A stretch of DNA of 37,798 bases. It comes from Spirochaetota bacterium. GTDB taxonomy: Bacteria > Spirochaetota > Spirochaetia > Treponematales > Rectinemataceae. Within the stretch, counting starts at the first letter, position 1. Each line of letters opens with the position of its first letter. The translations under genes were made by a program, and so were the position numbers. The notes beneath the pieces were generated by a model. The model was not told the DNA's origin and did not search any database. It saw only the letters and a program-made list of their open reading frames with translations. The stretch spans positions 1-37,798 of the forward strand of contig JAKLFE010000042.1 of NCBI GenBank assembly GCA_022711355.1, in the 5' to 3' direction. Shown piece by piece: positions 1-10,354 of the stretch.

Positions 1-21
1 GCGAAGCACGTGGCGGCCTAG
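1..21 (+). CDS. Possible C-terminal tail of an upstream gene (partial)
   Basis: In frame 1 the window opens with six sense codons (Ala-Lys-His-Val-Ala-Ala) followed by a TAG. A long inverted repeat follows 47 bases later, which fits the end of a plus-strand gene lying mostly left of the window. Frame 3 stays open to 150, but that reading would run through the hairpin, so frame 1 is preferred. Nothing can be said about function. Confidence 0.3.
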   Translation, partial: AKHVAA

Positions 22-68
22 GGGATACGGCCGCGGCTGACCGGGACGGCCCTTGGATGGGCGAGCGC

Positions 69-100
69 GAGAGGGAGACCTTGGGGAAGGTCTCCCTCTC
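69..100 (+). terminator. Perfect 14-bp stem-loop, probable terminator
   Basis: Bases 69-82 are exactly complementary to 87-100, with a GGGG loop, and C68/G101 extend the stem. There is no clear T-run after it, so it may be an atypical terminator or an mRNA-end stabiliser for the gene to the left. It lies upstream of the glgC promoter and would insulate glgC from read-through. Confidence 0.5.
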
Positions 101-145
101 GTTCATCGCTCATGCGCCAACAATCTTAGGTGCACTGCTCACGCC

Positions 146-174
146 TTGCTGAAGCGCTGAACCGGGCCTATACT
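146..174 (+). promoter_or_regulatory. Sigma70-type promoter of glgC
   Basis: TTGCTG (146-151) and TATACT (169-174) are separated by 17 bases. This predicts a start of transcription near 181 and a leader of about 55 nt before the glgC start codon. Confidence 0.6.
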
Positions 175-220
175 CAGTAGTGCGGAGGTGGCGCGAACCC
201 GCCCGTAGCCGCGCATGTCC

Positions 221-227
221 AAGGAGG
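221..227 (+). promoter_or_regulatory. Shine-Dalgarno that fixes the glgC start
   Basis: AAGGAGG lies 8 bases before the ATG at 236. The earlier in-frame ATG at 215 has no such site, and the Shine-Dalgarno would fall inside its coding sequence. The start at 236 is therefore chosen. Confidence 0.7.
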
Positions 228-235
228 CTGCGCCC

Positions 236-1510
236 ATGCCGAAAGTGCTTTCCATCGTCCTCGGCGGAGGTAAAGGCACCCGCCTGTTCCCCCTTACCAA
301 GGACAGAGCCAAGCCAGCGGTTCCCTTCGGCGGCAAGTACCGCATCGTCGACATCCCGATCTCGAACTGCATCAACGCAGGATTCAACCAGATATACATC
401 GTCACCCAGTTCAACTCGGCTTCCCTCCACCTCCACATCGCGAGGACCTACAACTTCGACTCCTTTTCGTCAGGCTTCGTCGAGATTCTCGCGGCTGAGC
501 AGACTCCCCTCCATTCCGGCTGGTACGAGGGCACTGCGGACGCCGTCCGCAAGAACCTCGTCCATTGCCAGCCACAATCTCCGACCCACTACCTCATCGT
601 CTCGGGAGACCAGCTCTACAGCATGGACCTCGCGGATATGTTCCGCAAGCACCTCGAGTCGGGCTGCGGCTTGACCATAGCGGGAACCACCGTCGACCGT
701 GAAAGCGCCTCGGCCCTAGGCATCATGGCCATCGACAAATCGGGCCGCATCCTCGACTTCGTCGAGAAGCCCAAGCCGGAGCGGGATATCTCCTCGTTCA
801 AGCTGCCGTCCGAGATCCGCCAGGAGCGGCGCTCGGGGGGCAAGGACTACCTGGCGAGCATGGGCATCTACATCTTCGACGCGGCCCTCATGGAGCGCGC
901 CCTCGACAACGACTGCAACGACTTCGGCAAGGAGATCATCCCGAACCTCCTCGCGTCGGAGCCGGTCAACGCATACGTCTTCGACGGCTACTGGGAGGAT
1001 ATCGGGACGATCCGCTCCTTCTACGAGGCCAACCTCGACCTCACCTCGATAGACCCCAAGTTCAACTTCTACGACGAGTCGCGCCCCATCCATACCCACA
1101 AGCGCAACCTTCCCGCCTCGAAGCTCAATTACTGCACCCTCAACCAGACCCTCACCTCGGATGGCTGCATCATCACCAACGCCTCCATCACGCGCTCCAT
1201 CGTCGGCATACGAACCGTCATCGAGTCGGGGGCGAGCATAGAGGGGGTGGTCTGCATGGGAGCGGACTACTACGAGAGCGCCGAGCAGCGCGCCGCGAAC
1301 CGTATGGCCGGCAAGCCAGATATAGGCATCGGCCAGGGCTCGATCATCAAGGGCGCGATCATCGACAAGAACGCGCGCATCGGGCCCAACTGCCGCATCG
1401 GCATCGATCCTGTGCGGCGCGCCGAGGGCGAATACGGATCCTACTATATCGTGGACGGCATCATCGTCATCCCGAAGAACGCGGTGATCGCCGCCGGAAC
1501 GGTCATCTAG
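236..1510 (+). CDS. glgC: Glucose-1-phosphate adenylyltransferase (ADP-glucose pyrophosphorylase)
   Basis: This cytoplasmic enzyme makes ADP-glucose from ATP and glucose-1-phosphate, the committed step of glycogen synthesis. The 424-residue product starts at the ATG with the AAGGAGG site. The nucleotide-binding signature GGGKGTRL is at residues 10-17, an N-terminal Rossmann-like nucleotidyltransferase domain follows to about 290, and a left-handed beta-helix domain completes the protein. The C-terminal half resembles plant and cyanobacterial enzymes more than the E. coli type: it has VCMGADYYES, IIDKNARIG and a final IPKNAVIAAGTVI, where the plant-type enzymes carry an activator-site lysine. 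From family knowledge this hints at 3-phosphoglycerate activation, which is inference. The gene has its own promoter and stands alone. It converges with the minus-strand lipoprotein gene, leaving only 13 bases between the stops. Confidence 0.95.
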   Translation: MPKVLSIVLGGGKGTRLFPLTKDRAKPAVPFGGKYRIVDIPISNCINAGFNQIYIVTQFNSASLHLHIARTYNFDSFSSGFVEILAAEQTPLHSGWYEGTADAVRKNLVHCQPQSPTHYLIVSGDQLYSMDLADMFRKHLESGCGLTIAGTTVDRESASALGIMAIDKSGRILDFVEKPKPERDISSFKLPSEIRQERRSGGKDYLASMGIYIFDAALMERALDNDCNDFGKEIIPNLLASEPVNAYVFDGYWEDIGTIRSFYEANLDLTSIDPKFNFYDESRPIHTHKRNLPASKLNYCTLNQTLTSDGCIITNASITRSIVGIRTVIESGASIEGVVCMGADYYESAEQRAANRMAGKPDIGIGQGSIIKGAIIDKNARIGPNCRIGIDPVRRAEGEYGSYYIVDGIIVIPKNAVIAAGTVI

Positions 1511-1523
1511 GGCCGCGCATTCC

Positions 1524-3128
1524 TCAGCGCATCTCCAGCGAGAAGGCCCCCTCGGGTCGAGCCCCGCGGCCGCAGGCGGCGATCCAGTAGCTCCTTCCGC
1601 CTTCCATCCGCAAAGCCAGGCCCTTCGCCGAGCCGAGCTCGTCCACGCTGACGGCGAGCTTGACGCCCCGATCGTCGAAGGCCGCCAGCACGGCGTCGCC
1701 CGGATCGGGCGAGGCGAGGAAGATCCTGCGCGCCCCGCCCGGCGGCGCCTCGCAGCGGAGCACGACGAAGCCTTCGGGGGGATAGACGGGCCAAGCCTGG
1801 ATGAACTCCCCGTAAGTCGGGCTCTTCCCCGCGTGGAGCTCGCCGCCCAATTCCGCTAACGTCGCCTCGATCGGTCCGCGCGCCTCCTCCCCCGGCGCGA
1901 AGACGGAGCCGAGCCGGCTCGGCCGGGAGCCCAGGGCCACGAGAGCGCCTCGGCAGGCCAGGAAGGCGCCTCCGTCCACGAGGGCGAGCTCCTCGGCGCT
2001 GCCCGAGGGCTCGGAGGGCAGCTCGATCTCCGCTGGCTGGCCATCGGCGTAGCGCTTGCGAGCGACGAGGCTGGGGCCCGAGGAGGAATAGATCGCCGCG
2101 CCGTCGACGGCCAGGAAGGAGCTCGGCCCCGCCCAGTCCCAGGAAGCCTCGATCCTGCCCGTCGCGGCATCGATCGAGGCGGCGCCGCCGCCCGTGGCGG
2201 CCGCGATGACGGATCCTGAATCGATGGCCGGCCGGATCGCCGGATCGAAGCGCCCCTCGGACTCGGACAGGAGGCTTCCGTCGGAGGCGCGGAGGATGGC
2301 CAGGTTCCCCTCGGCGCCGAGGGCGGCGACGATCCCCTGTCCAGCCGCCAGCTTGAAGACCCGCTCCCGATGGTCTCGCCGCCAGGCGACCGAGCCGTCC
2401 GCCTCCGAGATGGCCGTCAGGGAGCTTCCCGAGGCGGCCACGACGAGGCCGAGGGCGTAGGCGAGGTCTACGGTGCCGGCTCCGAGGCCGTTCCCCCAGA
2501 TGCGGCGCCCCGAGGCTAGGTCCAGGCATTCCAGGTCCCCGCCCTCGAAGGCGACGGCGAGCCTGGGCCCTCCCCCCTCGAGGCCAGGATCGGGCAGGGG
2601 CATGAGGAGGGTCGCCAGCCGACCAGGAATCGCCCAACGCTTCTCGAGCTGGGCTCGCCCCTCCGATTCGATGATCGAGTAGCAGGCCAGGCTTCCGTCG
2701 GAGCAGGATAGCGCGCAATAGGCTTCTGAGGCGACGAGGAGGAGCGGCCGGGCGGGCAGGCCGGCCGCCGCGACCCGGTCTCCTCCCGGGCCGAGGGCGA
2801 GGAGCTCCGGTCCCGCCGCCCCTTCCACGGCGAGGACCGCGAGCTTGCCGGCCCCGAAGGCGATGCCGGCCGGGCCGGCGAGCATGGGGCCGCCTCGGAG
2901 CGCGAGGCGCGCCGGGCCGCCGGCGATGGCCTCGCCCAGGCCCTCGATCCAGGACCTGGTCTCGAAGGCGCTCCGGGGATCGTCCCGGGCGGGGACGGGC
3001 GCCGGAAGCTCCTCGGCGGATGAAGGCCGTGGAGCGGCGCCTTCCTGCCGGGGGCCGCAGGCGGAGCCGAGGAAAGCGGCCGCCGTCGCCGAGGCCAGGA
3101 GGATCGCGCCCATCCTGCTCCGGCTCAT
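1524..3128 (-). CDS. Secreted lipoprotein with PQQ-like beta-propeller repeats
   Basis: The 534-residue protein begins with a signal sequence ending in LGSAC (Cys24), a relaxed spirochaete-style lipobox, so an envelope lipoprotein is likely. Residues of about 60-400 contain repeated propeller-blade patterns such as GGDLECLDLASGRRIW, SLTAISEADGSVAW and AASIDAATGRIEASW. These match PQQ/WD-like repeats of the BamB type. The C-terminal 100 residues look like a beta-rich pre-peptidase C-terminal-like domain, which is a weak match by eye. The ATG overlaps the stop of the upstream gene by 4 bases (ATGA), so the two are translationally coupled. It is the last gene of the minus-strand block. A scaffold or ligand-binding role is likelier than enzymatic dehydrogenase activity, since no dehydrogenase active-site motifs are visible. 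Confidence 0.8.
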   Translation of the reverse strand: MSRSRMGAILLASATAAAFLGSACGPRQEGAAPRPSSAEELPAPVPARDDPRSAFETRSWIEGLGEAIAGGPARLALRGGPMLAGPAGIAFGAGKLAVLAVEGAAGPELLALGPGGDRVAAAGLPARPLLLVASEAYCALSCSDGSLACYSIIESEGRAQLEKRWAIPGRLATLLMPLPDPGLEGGGPRLAVAFEGGDLECLDLASGRRIWGNGLGAGTVDLAYALGLVVAASGSSLTAISEADGSVAWRRDHRERVFKLAAGQGIVAALGAEGNLAILRASDGSLLSESEGRFDPAIRPAIDSGSVIAAATGGGAASIDAATGRIEASWDWAGPSSFLAVDGAAIYSSSGPSLVARKRYADGQPAEIELPSEPSGSAEELALVDGGAFLACRGALVALGSRPSRLGSVFAPGEEARGPIEATLAELGGELHAGKSPTYGEFIQAWPVYPPEGFVVLRCEAPPGGARRIFLASPDPGDAVLAAFDDRGVKLAVSVDELGSAKGLALRMEGGRSYWIAACGRGARPEGAFSLEMR

Positions 3129-4942
3129 GGCAGCTCTCCCGCGAAGAGAAGCCCTTCGAGCTCCTCGGCGGTCATCGCCCAGCCTGCGGGGTAGGATTCG
3201 ATTATGGCGGCCCGGCCGTCGGGGGCGAGGCAGGCGGAGACGATCCTTTGCCCATACATCGAAAGGTCCTCCTCGGGCGGGGCGGCCTTCGAGGCTGCGG
3301 CCGGGGCCCTGGACGCGGACGCCTTCGAGGCGGGAACCTTGGCCGCGGGCGCCTTCGGAACCTCGGAGAGCGGAGGCGATGCGAGGCCGAAGGCCGCGCG
3401 GAAGGCCGGGCCGTAGGCGGCCGCGGCGTTCCGCGCTCCGATCGGGACCGCCGCGACCTGGCCGTCGGGACTCCGCGCCCTCGCGACGAAGCAGACGAGC
3501 CTCGCCGCCCCGGGATCGCCGGAGCGCAGGGTCTCGACGCGCACGGCTAGGGACTGGGGGCTGGCTCCGAGGGCGGCTGCCAGGGCGGATATGGTCTGGG
3601 CTTGCGCGGAGAGCTGCGCGCAGGCCGCGGCGTCGGCGAGCTCGTAGAGGGCGCCGAGCCTCGGGCCGACCCTAAGCAGAAAGCGCGCGTAACGCGGCTC
3701 TTGATAGGCCAGCTCCATCAGCTCAGGCTTGGCTAATAGGGGCAGAAGGGGATCGGGAAGCCCCGGCTTCGGTATGGGCGCCCCGGCCTTCGCGCCGGCT
3801 TCCGCCTCCGCGGCCTCCCGCTGGGCGAGGGCGGCGTGGACGAGGTCGAGGGCGCGGGCCTCGTCCCGGAGGGTCGCGGCCGCGGGGCCGCCTCCTTCCC
3901 TTGCCTGCCCCGCGGGGCCGAGGACGAGCCAGGCGAAGCGATCTAGGGAGGAGGCCGGCAGCTCGAGCAGCTTGGCAGCGTGGCCGGCTCGCTCCCTGCC
4001 GACGAGCCGATAGAAGGAGGCGAAGCGCCGCGCGCCTTCGGCCGCGGCCCTTTCCCTGCCGTCGCCTGTGCCCATGGCAGCGAGAAGGGCCCGGGCCCTG
4101 GTCTCGCTCAGGGCTATGAAGGCGCGCAGGGCTTCCTTCGCGTCCCTCCGCTCTTCGGGGCCTAGGTCGATCAGGGTAGCCGGGTGGAGGGTCTTGGGGA
4201 GGGCATTCGACAATGAATCGTAGGCGAGGAGGGCAGCGTCGAGGCTTCCCAGGGCCCTCGCCGCGTTCGGCGCCGCATGGGCCGCCTCGCCCGCTCTCTC
4301 GCGGAGCCGCCTCGCAATGGGCTCAGGCCCCAGCCTCGCGAGGGCATCGATCCAGATGGCCCGCCCTTCGGCGCTTTTCCCGAGCTCCCCGGCGATCTCG
4401 GCGGTTTCGGGGAATAGAGCGGCGAGGCGCTTCGAGCGGGCCTGGAGGGTCCGGATGAGGCCGGCCTGCGACGGAGCGTCGCGGGGGGAGAGGGCGATGA
4501 GCGAGGAGAGCTTGGCAGCCGCCGCCTCGCGGTCCGCCGATGCATCGGGGCTCAGGCCCCTCCCATCCAGGGCGAGAGCCAGGGCCGACTCCCTCGCCTT
4601 CTTCCTCGCGGCCGCGAAGCCCTCGGCGGCCCCGCCCGCCATGAGCCTGCCTCCCGGTATCGACCAACGCTCGGCCCCGCCGCTCGCCGCGTCCGCCATG
4701 GCCGCGGCGTAGGCGGGGACGCAATCCGCCTCGGCCTGGCAGAGGGCCGCGTACGCGGCCTCGCGCCGCTCGGCGATCCGGGCGGACGAGGACTCGACGA
4801 TGGCGAGGAGCCCTTCTGCCCGGGAGCGCTGCGAGCTCGGCAGGAAGGGAGCGATGGCCTGGGAGGCGGCCGGCGCCGCGGCCGCGAGGGCGAGGAGGCA
4901 GGAAGCGAGGGCGCCGGACCGGGCCGCGCGCGAGTATGGCAA
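3125..4942 (-). CDS. Secreted protein of unknown function, alanine-rich
   Basis: I do not recognise this 605-residue family. It starts with TTG, preceded by AAAGGA 11 bases upstream that overlaps the stop of the previous gene. The first about 29 residues form a signal peptide (hydrophobic stretch ending AAPAASQA). Residues of about 30-510 are helix-rich and full of Ala, Leu, Glu and Arg, possibly TPR-like or helical-repeat in nature. Residues of about 525-557 form a Lys/Ala/Pro/Ser linker, and a final about 45-residue segment with a YGQRIVSACLAPDG motif may be a small separate domain. It sits 15 bases downstream of the beta-helix protein gene and overlaps the lipoprotein gene by 4 bases, so the three probably act together at the cell envelope. 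Confidence is high that it is a gene and low about its role. Confidence 0.8.
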   Translation of the reverse strand: MPYSRAARSGALASCLLALAAAAPAASQAIAPFLPSSQRSRAEGLLAIVESSSARIAERREAAYAALCQAEADCVPAYAAAMADAASGGAERWSIPGGRLMAGGAAEGFAAARKKARESALALALDGRGLSPDASADREAAAAKLSSLIALSPRDAPSQAGLIRTLQARSKRLAALFPETAEIAGELGKSAEGRAIWIDALARLGPEPIARRLRERAGEAAHAAPNAARALGSLDAALLAYDSLSNALPKTLHPATLIDLGPEERRDAKEALRAFIALSETRARALLAAMGTGDGRERAAAEGARRFASFYRLVGRERAGHAAKLLELPASSLDRFAWLVLGPAGQAREGGGPAAATLRDEARALDLVHAALAQREAAEAEAGAKAGAPIPKPGLPDPLLPLLAKPELMELAYQEPRYARFLLRVGPRLGALYELADAAACAQLSAQAQTISALAAALGASPQSLAVRVETLRSGDPGAARLVCFVARARSPDGQVAAVPIGARNAAAAYGPAFRAAFGLASPPLSEVPKAPAAKVPASKASASRAPAAASKAAPPEEDLSMYGQRIVSACLAPDGRAAIIESYPAGWAMTAEELEGLLFAGELP

Positions 4943-4957
4943 GCTCGAACCCGTCCT

Positions 4958-7900
4958 TTACTCGCCCGCCTCGTCGGCGCCGATGTCCGGCCTCCCCTTC
5001 CCCCTCGCCTGAGGCCTCGGCGCTCCCTTGAAGTCGAGGGCGTAGGCCTCGCCCTCGAGGGGGTAGGCCGCGTCGACGCAGGCGGAGCTCCGCGAGAGGG
5101 GATGCACGCTTTTCACGGGGGCGGAGAAGGTCGCGAAGGGAGGCTCGGAGACATGGGCCCGGGAGGCGAAGGCTGGATTCGCCGCGTTGAGCGAATCCAG
5201 TTCCTTGATGGTCGAGGCTCGCCAGGCCCCGTCGACCAGGGTCTCGAAGCCCCACAGGCAGTCGGAGACGAGGATGCCCGGGCCGGGCTTCGCCTCGCAG
5301 CGCAGCAAGGTGCCCCCGCCCTGGGAGAAGGATACGATGCTGTTCCAAAGCTCGGGCGCGGCGCCGGAGGCCGAGAAGGCGCCGAGCCGGCCTCGGCTGG
5401 TCTCCGCGGAGATCGTCATGTGGCGGAAGGCCGGGGACGAGCCGGAGCTCTCGAACAGGAGGCCCTCGCCCTTCCAGGAGACGAGGACCCGGCTGTTGCG
5501 CAGCTCCCCCGTGACATCCTGGAAGGATCCGAGGCGGAGGAAGCCCGAGCCCGAGTCGGCCTTCAGGAGGCAGCGGTCCACGGTCAGGCGGGAGCCCCGC
5601 AGCGAGAGGAGGCGGAGGGCGAGGTCGGCCGAGCTCTCGATCAGGGAACCCGTGGCCACCAGGGAGCCTCCCGCGAGGTCGAAGGCGACGAAGGCCCGCA
5701 CGCCGGCCTTGGCCGAGACGATGCTGTCGCGCAACGCGAGCTCGGAGGCTTCGGCCTTGAAGACCGCGCAGGACATGGCGCGCTCGGCTTGGAAGCTCGA
5801 GCGCGCCGCGAGGAGCTTGGAACGCACGGCGCTGATGAACAGGAGGTCGCCCGAGGCTCCCGCCGCCAGGACGCAATCGGAGAGCTCGAGCTCGCCCTCC
5901 TCGGCTTTCACGAGGGCCGAGGTTCCGGGGCTTTCGAAGCCGAGCTCGAGGCTCCGCAGGCTCAGCTTCGAGCCGCGGATGGCTATCGCCGGGGCGGCTC
6001 CCCCGGCCCGGAGCAGCACCCGCGCCCTGGCGCTCGGGTCCTTGGCCCAGCCGGGGCCGAAGCCCCCGACGATCGCGAGGGTGGCTCCCTCGATGGAGAG
6101 CGGCTTTCCCGCCTCGAGCGAGCCGCGCAGGCAGAGGCTGCGCTTGCCGCCGGCGATGGCGGCCTCGACGGCCGCGTCGAGGCTGCGGTAGGGCCTGGTC
6201 GGCGAGCCCTCCCCCGCGTCGGGGGCATCCTCGGCGGCGTAGATGGAGGAACGGTCCACGACGAGCGATACGGCGCGCATCTCCGCCGATCGGTTCCCCG
6301 CCGCGTCGACGCGATAGGCTCGCAGGCGGTAGGAGACCGGGCCGGAGTCGTCGCCCGGCAGCTCGACGGCCTCGGCGACGGGCGCGAAGGGGGCCTGGCG
6401 GCCATCGACCTCGACCGAGGCCAGCAGGGAGGAGCCCGGTTCCCCGGCGGGAAAGAGGAGCCTGACCGTGCGGTCGGAGTAGGCGGGCGGCGAGGCCGCG
6501 AGGGTAGGAGGAGGAGGAGGGCTGCGGTCGATGGTGAAGCGGAGGAGCTTGCCCTCCCCCGCCGCGGAATCCGGCGAGGCGCCGGCGAAGGCCCGGTAGC
6601 GGAGGGCGAAGGAGCGCTCCTCTCCCGGCGGGCAATCGAAGGAGAGGCTCCCGCCGAGGAGTGGGGAGCTCCCGGTGGGCTCGGGAGGCAGCTCCGCCCT
6701 CTCGCGGCCAGGCTGCTCGCGGAGCTCGTAGCGCAGGGTGGCCGAGGCGGCCGGCTCGAGGGGGGAGAGGGTCACCGCCCTTCCGACGACGGCTCCCTCC
6801 TCGACCCCCGCGAGCAGGGCCTCGGGCGCGGGGCGCGGCAGGGCGAGGCGAGCCGAGCGAAGGGAGGAACGTTGGCCGGAACCATCCTCGCCCATCCAGG
6901 CCAGGTCGATCCGTTCCGCGCCGGAGGGGACCGGCAGGGGCCCGAGGTAGGGCCTCGGCTCTCCCCCCTCGACCGAGACGAGTATCCTGCCGTCGTAGGA
7001 GGGGAAGGTCACGAAGGCGCCCCTCCCCGAGAGGTCGGCGACGAGGCTGGGCGGGAGGGGCTCGGTAGGGGCCGGGGCCTCCCGGACGGGATAGGAAAGC
7101 TCCACTTCGAGGGGAGAAGGGGCGTAGGCGGCCCCGCCTTCGCGCGCCTCGCCGTAGAAGACGCGGAGCTTCCCCGACCATCCGTAGGGGCAGGAGAGAT
7201 CGAGGCGAGCGACGCCGTCCTTGGCCTCGATCTCGGCGTAGCCCGATAGCCGGCTCGGCGGTGCCTCGACGCCCACCGCCACGAGGAGTCGGGCGCCTGG
7301 GCCGAGGGCGAAGGAGAGGGAAGTCGAGCCGGGGCCCCGTTCGACGAGGGGGCCCGCCAGGCTGGGATCTGGACGGAGCCCGGCTTCAAGGCGGTCCTGG
7401 GCGGGGGGGGCCGCCTGGAGGCCCGGCGAGGCGAGGCGATAGCCGAATCGCAGGGGGAGGCTCCGGTTCCCCGCCGCGTCCTCGGCGTAGGCCACGAGCG
7501 TATAGGAGGCCGTCCCCTCGGCGGGAGGCTCGAGCCTCGGCCGCGACTCGGGATCGTAGGGCAGGAAGGCCGGCTCGGGCGACCCGGGCCCGAAGACGGC
7601 CCAATAGGCGCGAGAACCCTCCTCGCAGCCGAGGCTGAGCTCCAGCGGCGCGTCGAAGAGGCCCCCCGCGGGTTCCGCCGACGGCGGCGGGGGCGGCCGC
7701 TTGTCGATGCGGTAGGCGAAGCTGGAGCGCTCGCCGCTTTCGGTCTCTATCTCGAGGCGGTAGGAGCGGGACTCGCCGGGAGCCGCCGAGAGGCGGAGCT
7801 CCCGGTCGTAGCGGGCCCAGGCCCCCTCGGGTAGGAAGCGGAACTTGGCGCCTCCCCCCGCCGGGGCCGGCAGCACCAGGTCGCCGCGCGAGGGCCGGGC

Positions 7901-7999
7901 GCTCCCCTCCTGGCCGAAGGAGGCGGGGGGAAGGATGGCCATGATGGCCAGGAAGGCCAGGATCGCGAGTCCGTCGCGTCCGGCGCGGCTCCCGCTCAT
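4958..7999 (-). CDS. Large secreted protein: Ig-like repeats plus right-handed beta-helix
   Basis: The 1013-residue product has a signal peptide (hydrophobic residues 10-27, cleavage near 29). At least two Ig/Fn3-like segments precede the helix. Each begins with an Asp-Lys/Arg-(Ser)-Pro-rich stretch and contains AEDAAGNRSLPL (N-terminal copy) or RVDAAGNRSAEM (copy at about 560-570), the hallmark of bacterial surface Ig-like or chitobiase C-terminal-like domains. From about residue 585 (AEDAPDAGEGSPTRPYRSL) a parallel beta-helix runs to about 960, with regularly spaced short hydrophobic strands. The end, GRPDIGADEAGE, matches the choice-of-anchor Q motif of polysaccharide-associated beta-helix proteins. 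A surface or periplasmic adhesin or glycan-binding role is inferred, and no catalytic residues were identified. The start ATG has a GAGGG site just upstream, 7 bases after the phosphoribosyltransferase stop. Confidence 0.85.
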   Translation of the reverse strand: MSGSRAGRDGLAILAFLAIMAILPPASFGQEGSARPSRGDLVLPAPAGGGAKFRFLPEGAWARYDRELRLSAAPGESRSYRLEIETESGERSSFAYRIDKRPPPPPSAEPAGGLFDAPLELSLGCEEGSRAYWAVFGPGSPEPAFLPYDPESRPRLEPPAEGTASYTLVAYAEDAAGNRSLPLRFGYRLASPGLQAAPPAQDRLEAGLRPDPSLAGPLVERGPGSTSLSFALGPGARLLVAVGVEAPPSRLSGYAEIEAKDGVARLDLSCPYGWSGKLRVFYGEAREGGAAYAPSPLEVELSYPVREAPAPTEPLPPSLVADLSGRGAFVTFPSYDGRILVSVEGGEPRPYLGPLPVPSGAERIDLAWMGEDGSGQRSSLRSARLALPRPAPEALLAGVEEGAVVGRAVTLSPLEPAASATLRYELREQPGRERAELPPEPTGSSPLLGGSLSFDCPPGEERSFALRYRAFAGASPDSAAGEGKLLRFTIDRSPPPPPTLAASPPAYSDRTVRLLFPAGEPGSSLLASVEVDGRQAPFAPVAEAVELPGDDSGPVSYRLRAYRVDAAGNRSAEMRAVSLVVDRSSIYAAEDAPDAGEGSPTRPYRSLDAAVEAAIAGGKRSLCLRGSLEAGKPLSIEGATLAIVGGFGPGWAKDPSARARVLLRAGGAAPAIAIRGSKLSLRSLELGFESPGTSALVKAEEGELELSDCVLAAGASGDLLFISAVRSKLLAARSSFQAERAMSCAVFKAEASELALRDSIVSAKAGVRAFVAFDLAGGSLVATGSLIESSADLALRLLSLRGSRLTVDRCLLKADSGSGFLRLGSFQDVTGELRNSRVLVSWKGEGLLFESSGSSPAFRHMTISAETSRGRLGAFSASGAAPELWNSIVSFSQGGGTLLRCEAKPGPGILVSDCLWGFETLVDGAWRASTIKELDSLNAANPAFASRAHVSEPPFATFSAPVKSVHPLSRSSACVDAAYPLEGEAYALDFKGAPRPQARGKGRPDIGADEAGE

Positions 8000-8006
8000 G
8001 CCGCCC

Positions 8007-8612
8007 TCACTTCTTGAGGTCCCGGAGGATTTCCTGGAGCTCGGGATCCTCGGGGTAGTAGCGCGTCCGGAGCTCCTCCTCGGTGAGCCCCACGAGCTCG
8101 TGGCTCATGTAGTGGATCCAGATCTCGTCCTCCTTGTTTCGGATGACGTGCTTCCGGCACCAGTAATCGGGCACGATGGGCAGCTTCTCGTCCCGGTACT
8201 CGCAGACCTTGTAGTCGTGGACCGCGACTTTCACGTCCTTGCGGGGCAGGCCCTTCTCGAGGATGATCTCGGTGAGGTGGTTCACGGTCCGGCCGGAATC
8301 GTAGATATCGTCCACGAGGAGGACCTTGTCGCCGGAGCGCAGGTACTCGGGGCTGTAGGTCCAGCCGTCGACCCGCACCTGCTCGCGCTTGCTGATGTCC
8401 GAGTAGGACCGGGCGACCACCGCGGCGTAGAAGACGGGCCGGCCCTCCCTCCGGACGATCTTGAAGTACTCGCTGATGACGTTGCCGATGTACGCCCCTC
8501 CCCGGAGGGACACGTAGATGACGTCGGGGACGAAGCCTTCCTGGTGTATCCGATGGGCCATCTTGAGGGCGTTGTTCCTGATCTCGTTGTAGGAGACGAA
8601 TTCTTTCGTCAC
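8007..8612 (-). CDS. Phosphoribosyltransferase (hypoxanthine/xanthine-guanine type)
   Basis: The protein is a type I phosphoribosyltransferase, which joins a purine base to PRPP in purine salvage. The PRPP-binding signature VLLVDDIYDSGRT is at about residues 97-109, and an acceptor-site loop SLRGGAYIG lies near 35-43. The sequence resembles short archaeal-type guanine/xanthine enzymes more than E. coli Hpt, and the exact base specificity cannot be read. I chose the GTG at 8612 because AAGAGG at 8621-8626 lies 8 bases before it. A GTG at 8621 would add three residues but leave the ribosome site with no spacing. It is followed closely by the secreted-protein cluster, with no functional link that I can see. 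Confidence 0.88.
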   Translation of the reverse strand: MTKEFVSYNEIRNNALKMAHRIHQEGFVPDVIYVSLRGGAYIGNVISEYFKIVRREGRPVFYAAVVARSYSDISKREQVRVDGWTYSPEYLRSGDKVLLVDDIYDSGRTVNHLTEIILEKGLPRKDVKVAVHDYKVCEYRDEKLPIVPDYWCRKHVIRNKEDEIWIHYMSHELVGLTEEELRTRYYPEDPELQEILRDLKK

Positions 8613-8648
8613 GTCGAGCACCTCTTCATGCGAAACGAAGGCCCGGCG

Positions 8649-8684
8649 GCCCCCGCCGTCCCGCCGGGGCGGGAAAGCGGGGGC
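8649..8684 (-). other. Large GC-rich hairpin between htrA and the phosphoribosyltransferase gene
   Basis: Bases 8649-8656 (GCCCCCGC) pair with 8677-8684, enclosing a second short stem. The structure lies in the 144-base gap after htrA. It lacks a T-run, so it may be a transcript-end stabiliser, an attenuator or a weak terminator. Confidence 0.35.
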
Positions 8685-8756
8685 GCCGGGCGCTCTGCCC
8701 GCCTGAGTCGCGCCGGGCGGGCTGGCGGCCGACGGCTGCCGCCTACGACTATAGTT

Positions 8757-10280
<1,524 letters not shown>

Positions 10281-10354
10281 CTGACGCTCCTTGATAGGGG
10301 AATCCATATGCATGAATATAATGAATCCGCCCCCGGAAAGGTTACTCCCGCGCC

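Noticed and set aside
4323..7181. A 952-codon minus-strand open frame across the beta-helix and unknown secreted genes
   Set aside because: Its product is an Arg/Gly/Pro-rich out-of-frame reading. The beta-helix and 605-residue frames give coherent proteins with signal peptides.
10281..10354. Possible promoter of htrA with TATATT at 10315-10320 on the minus strand
   Set aside because: The minus-10 is good, but no minus-35 stands at 16-18 bases. It may still be real for an alternative sigma factor, so it is recorded here only.
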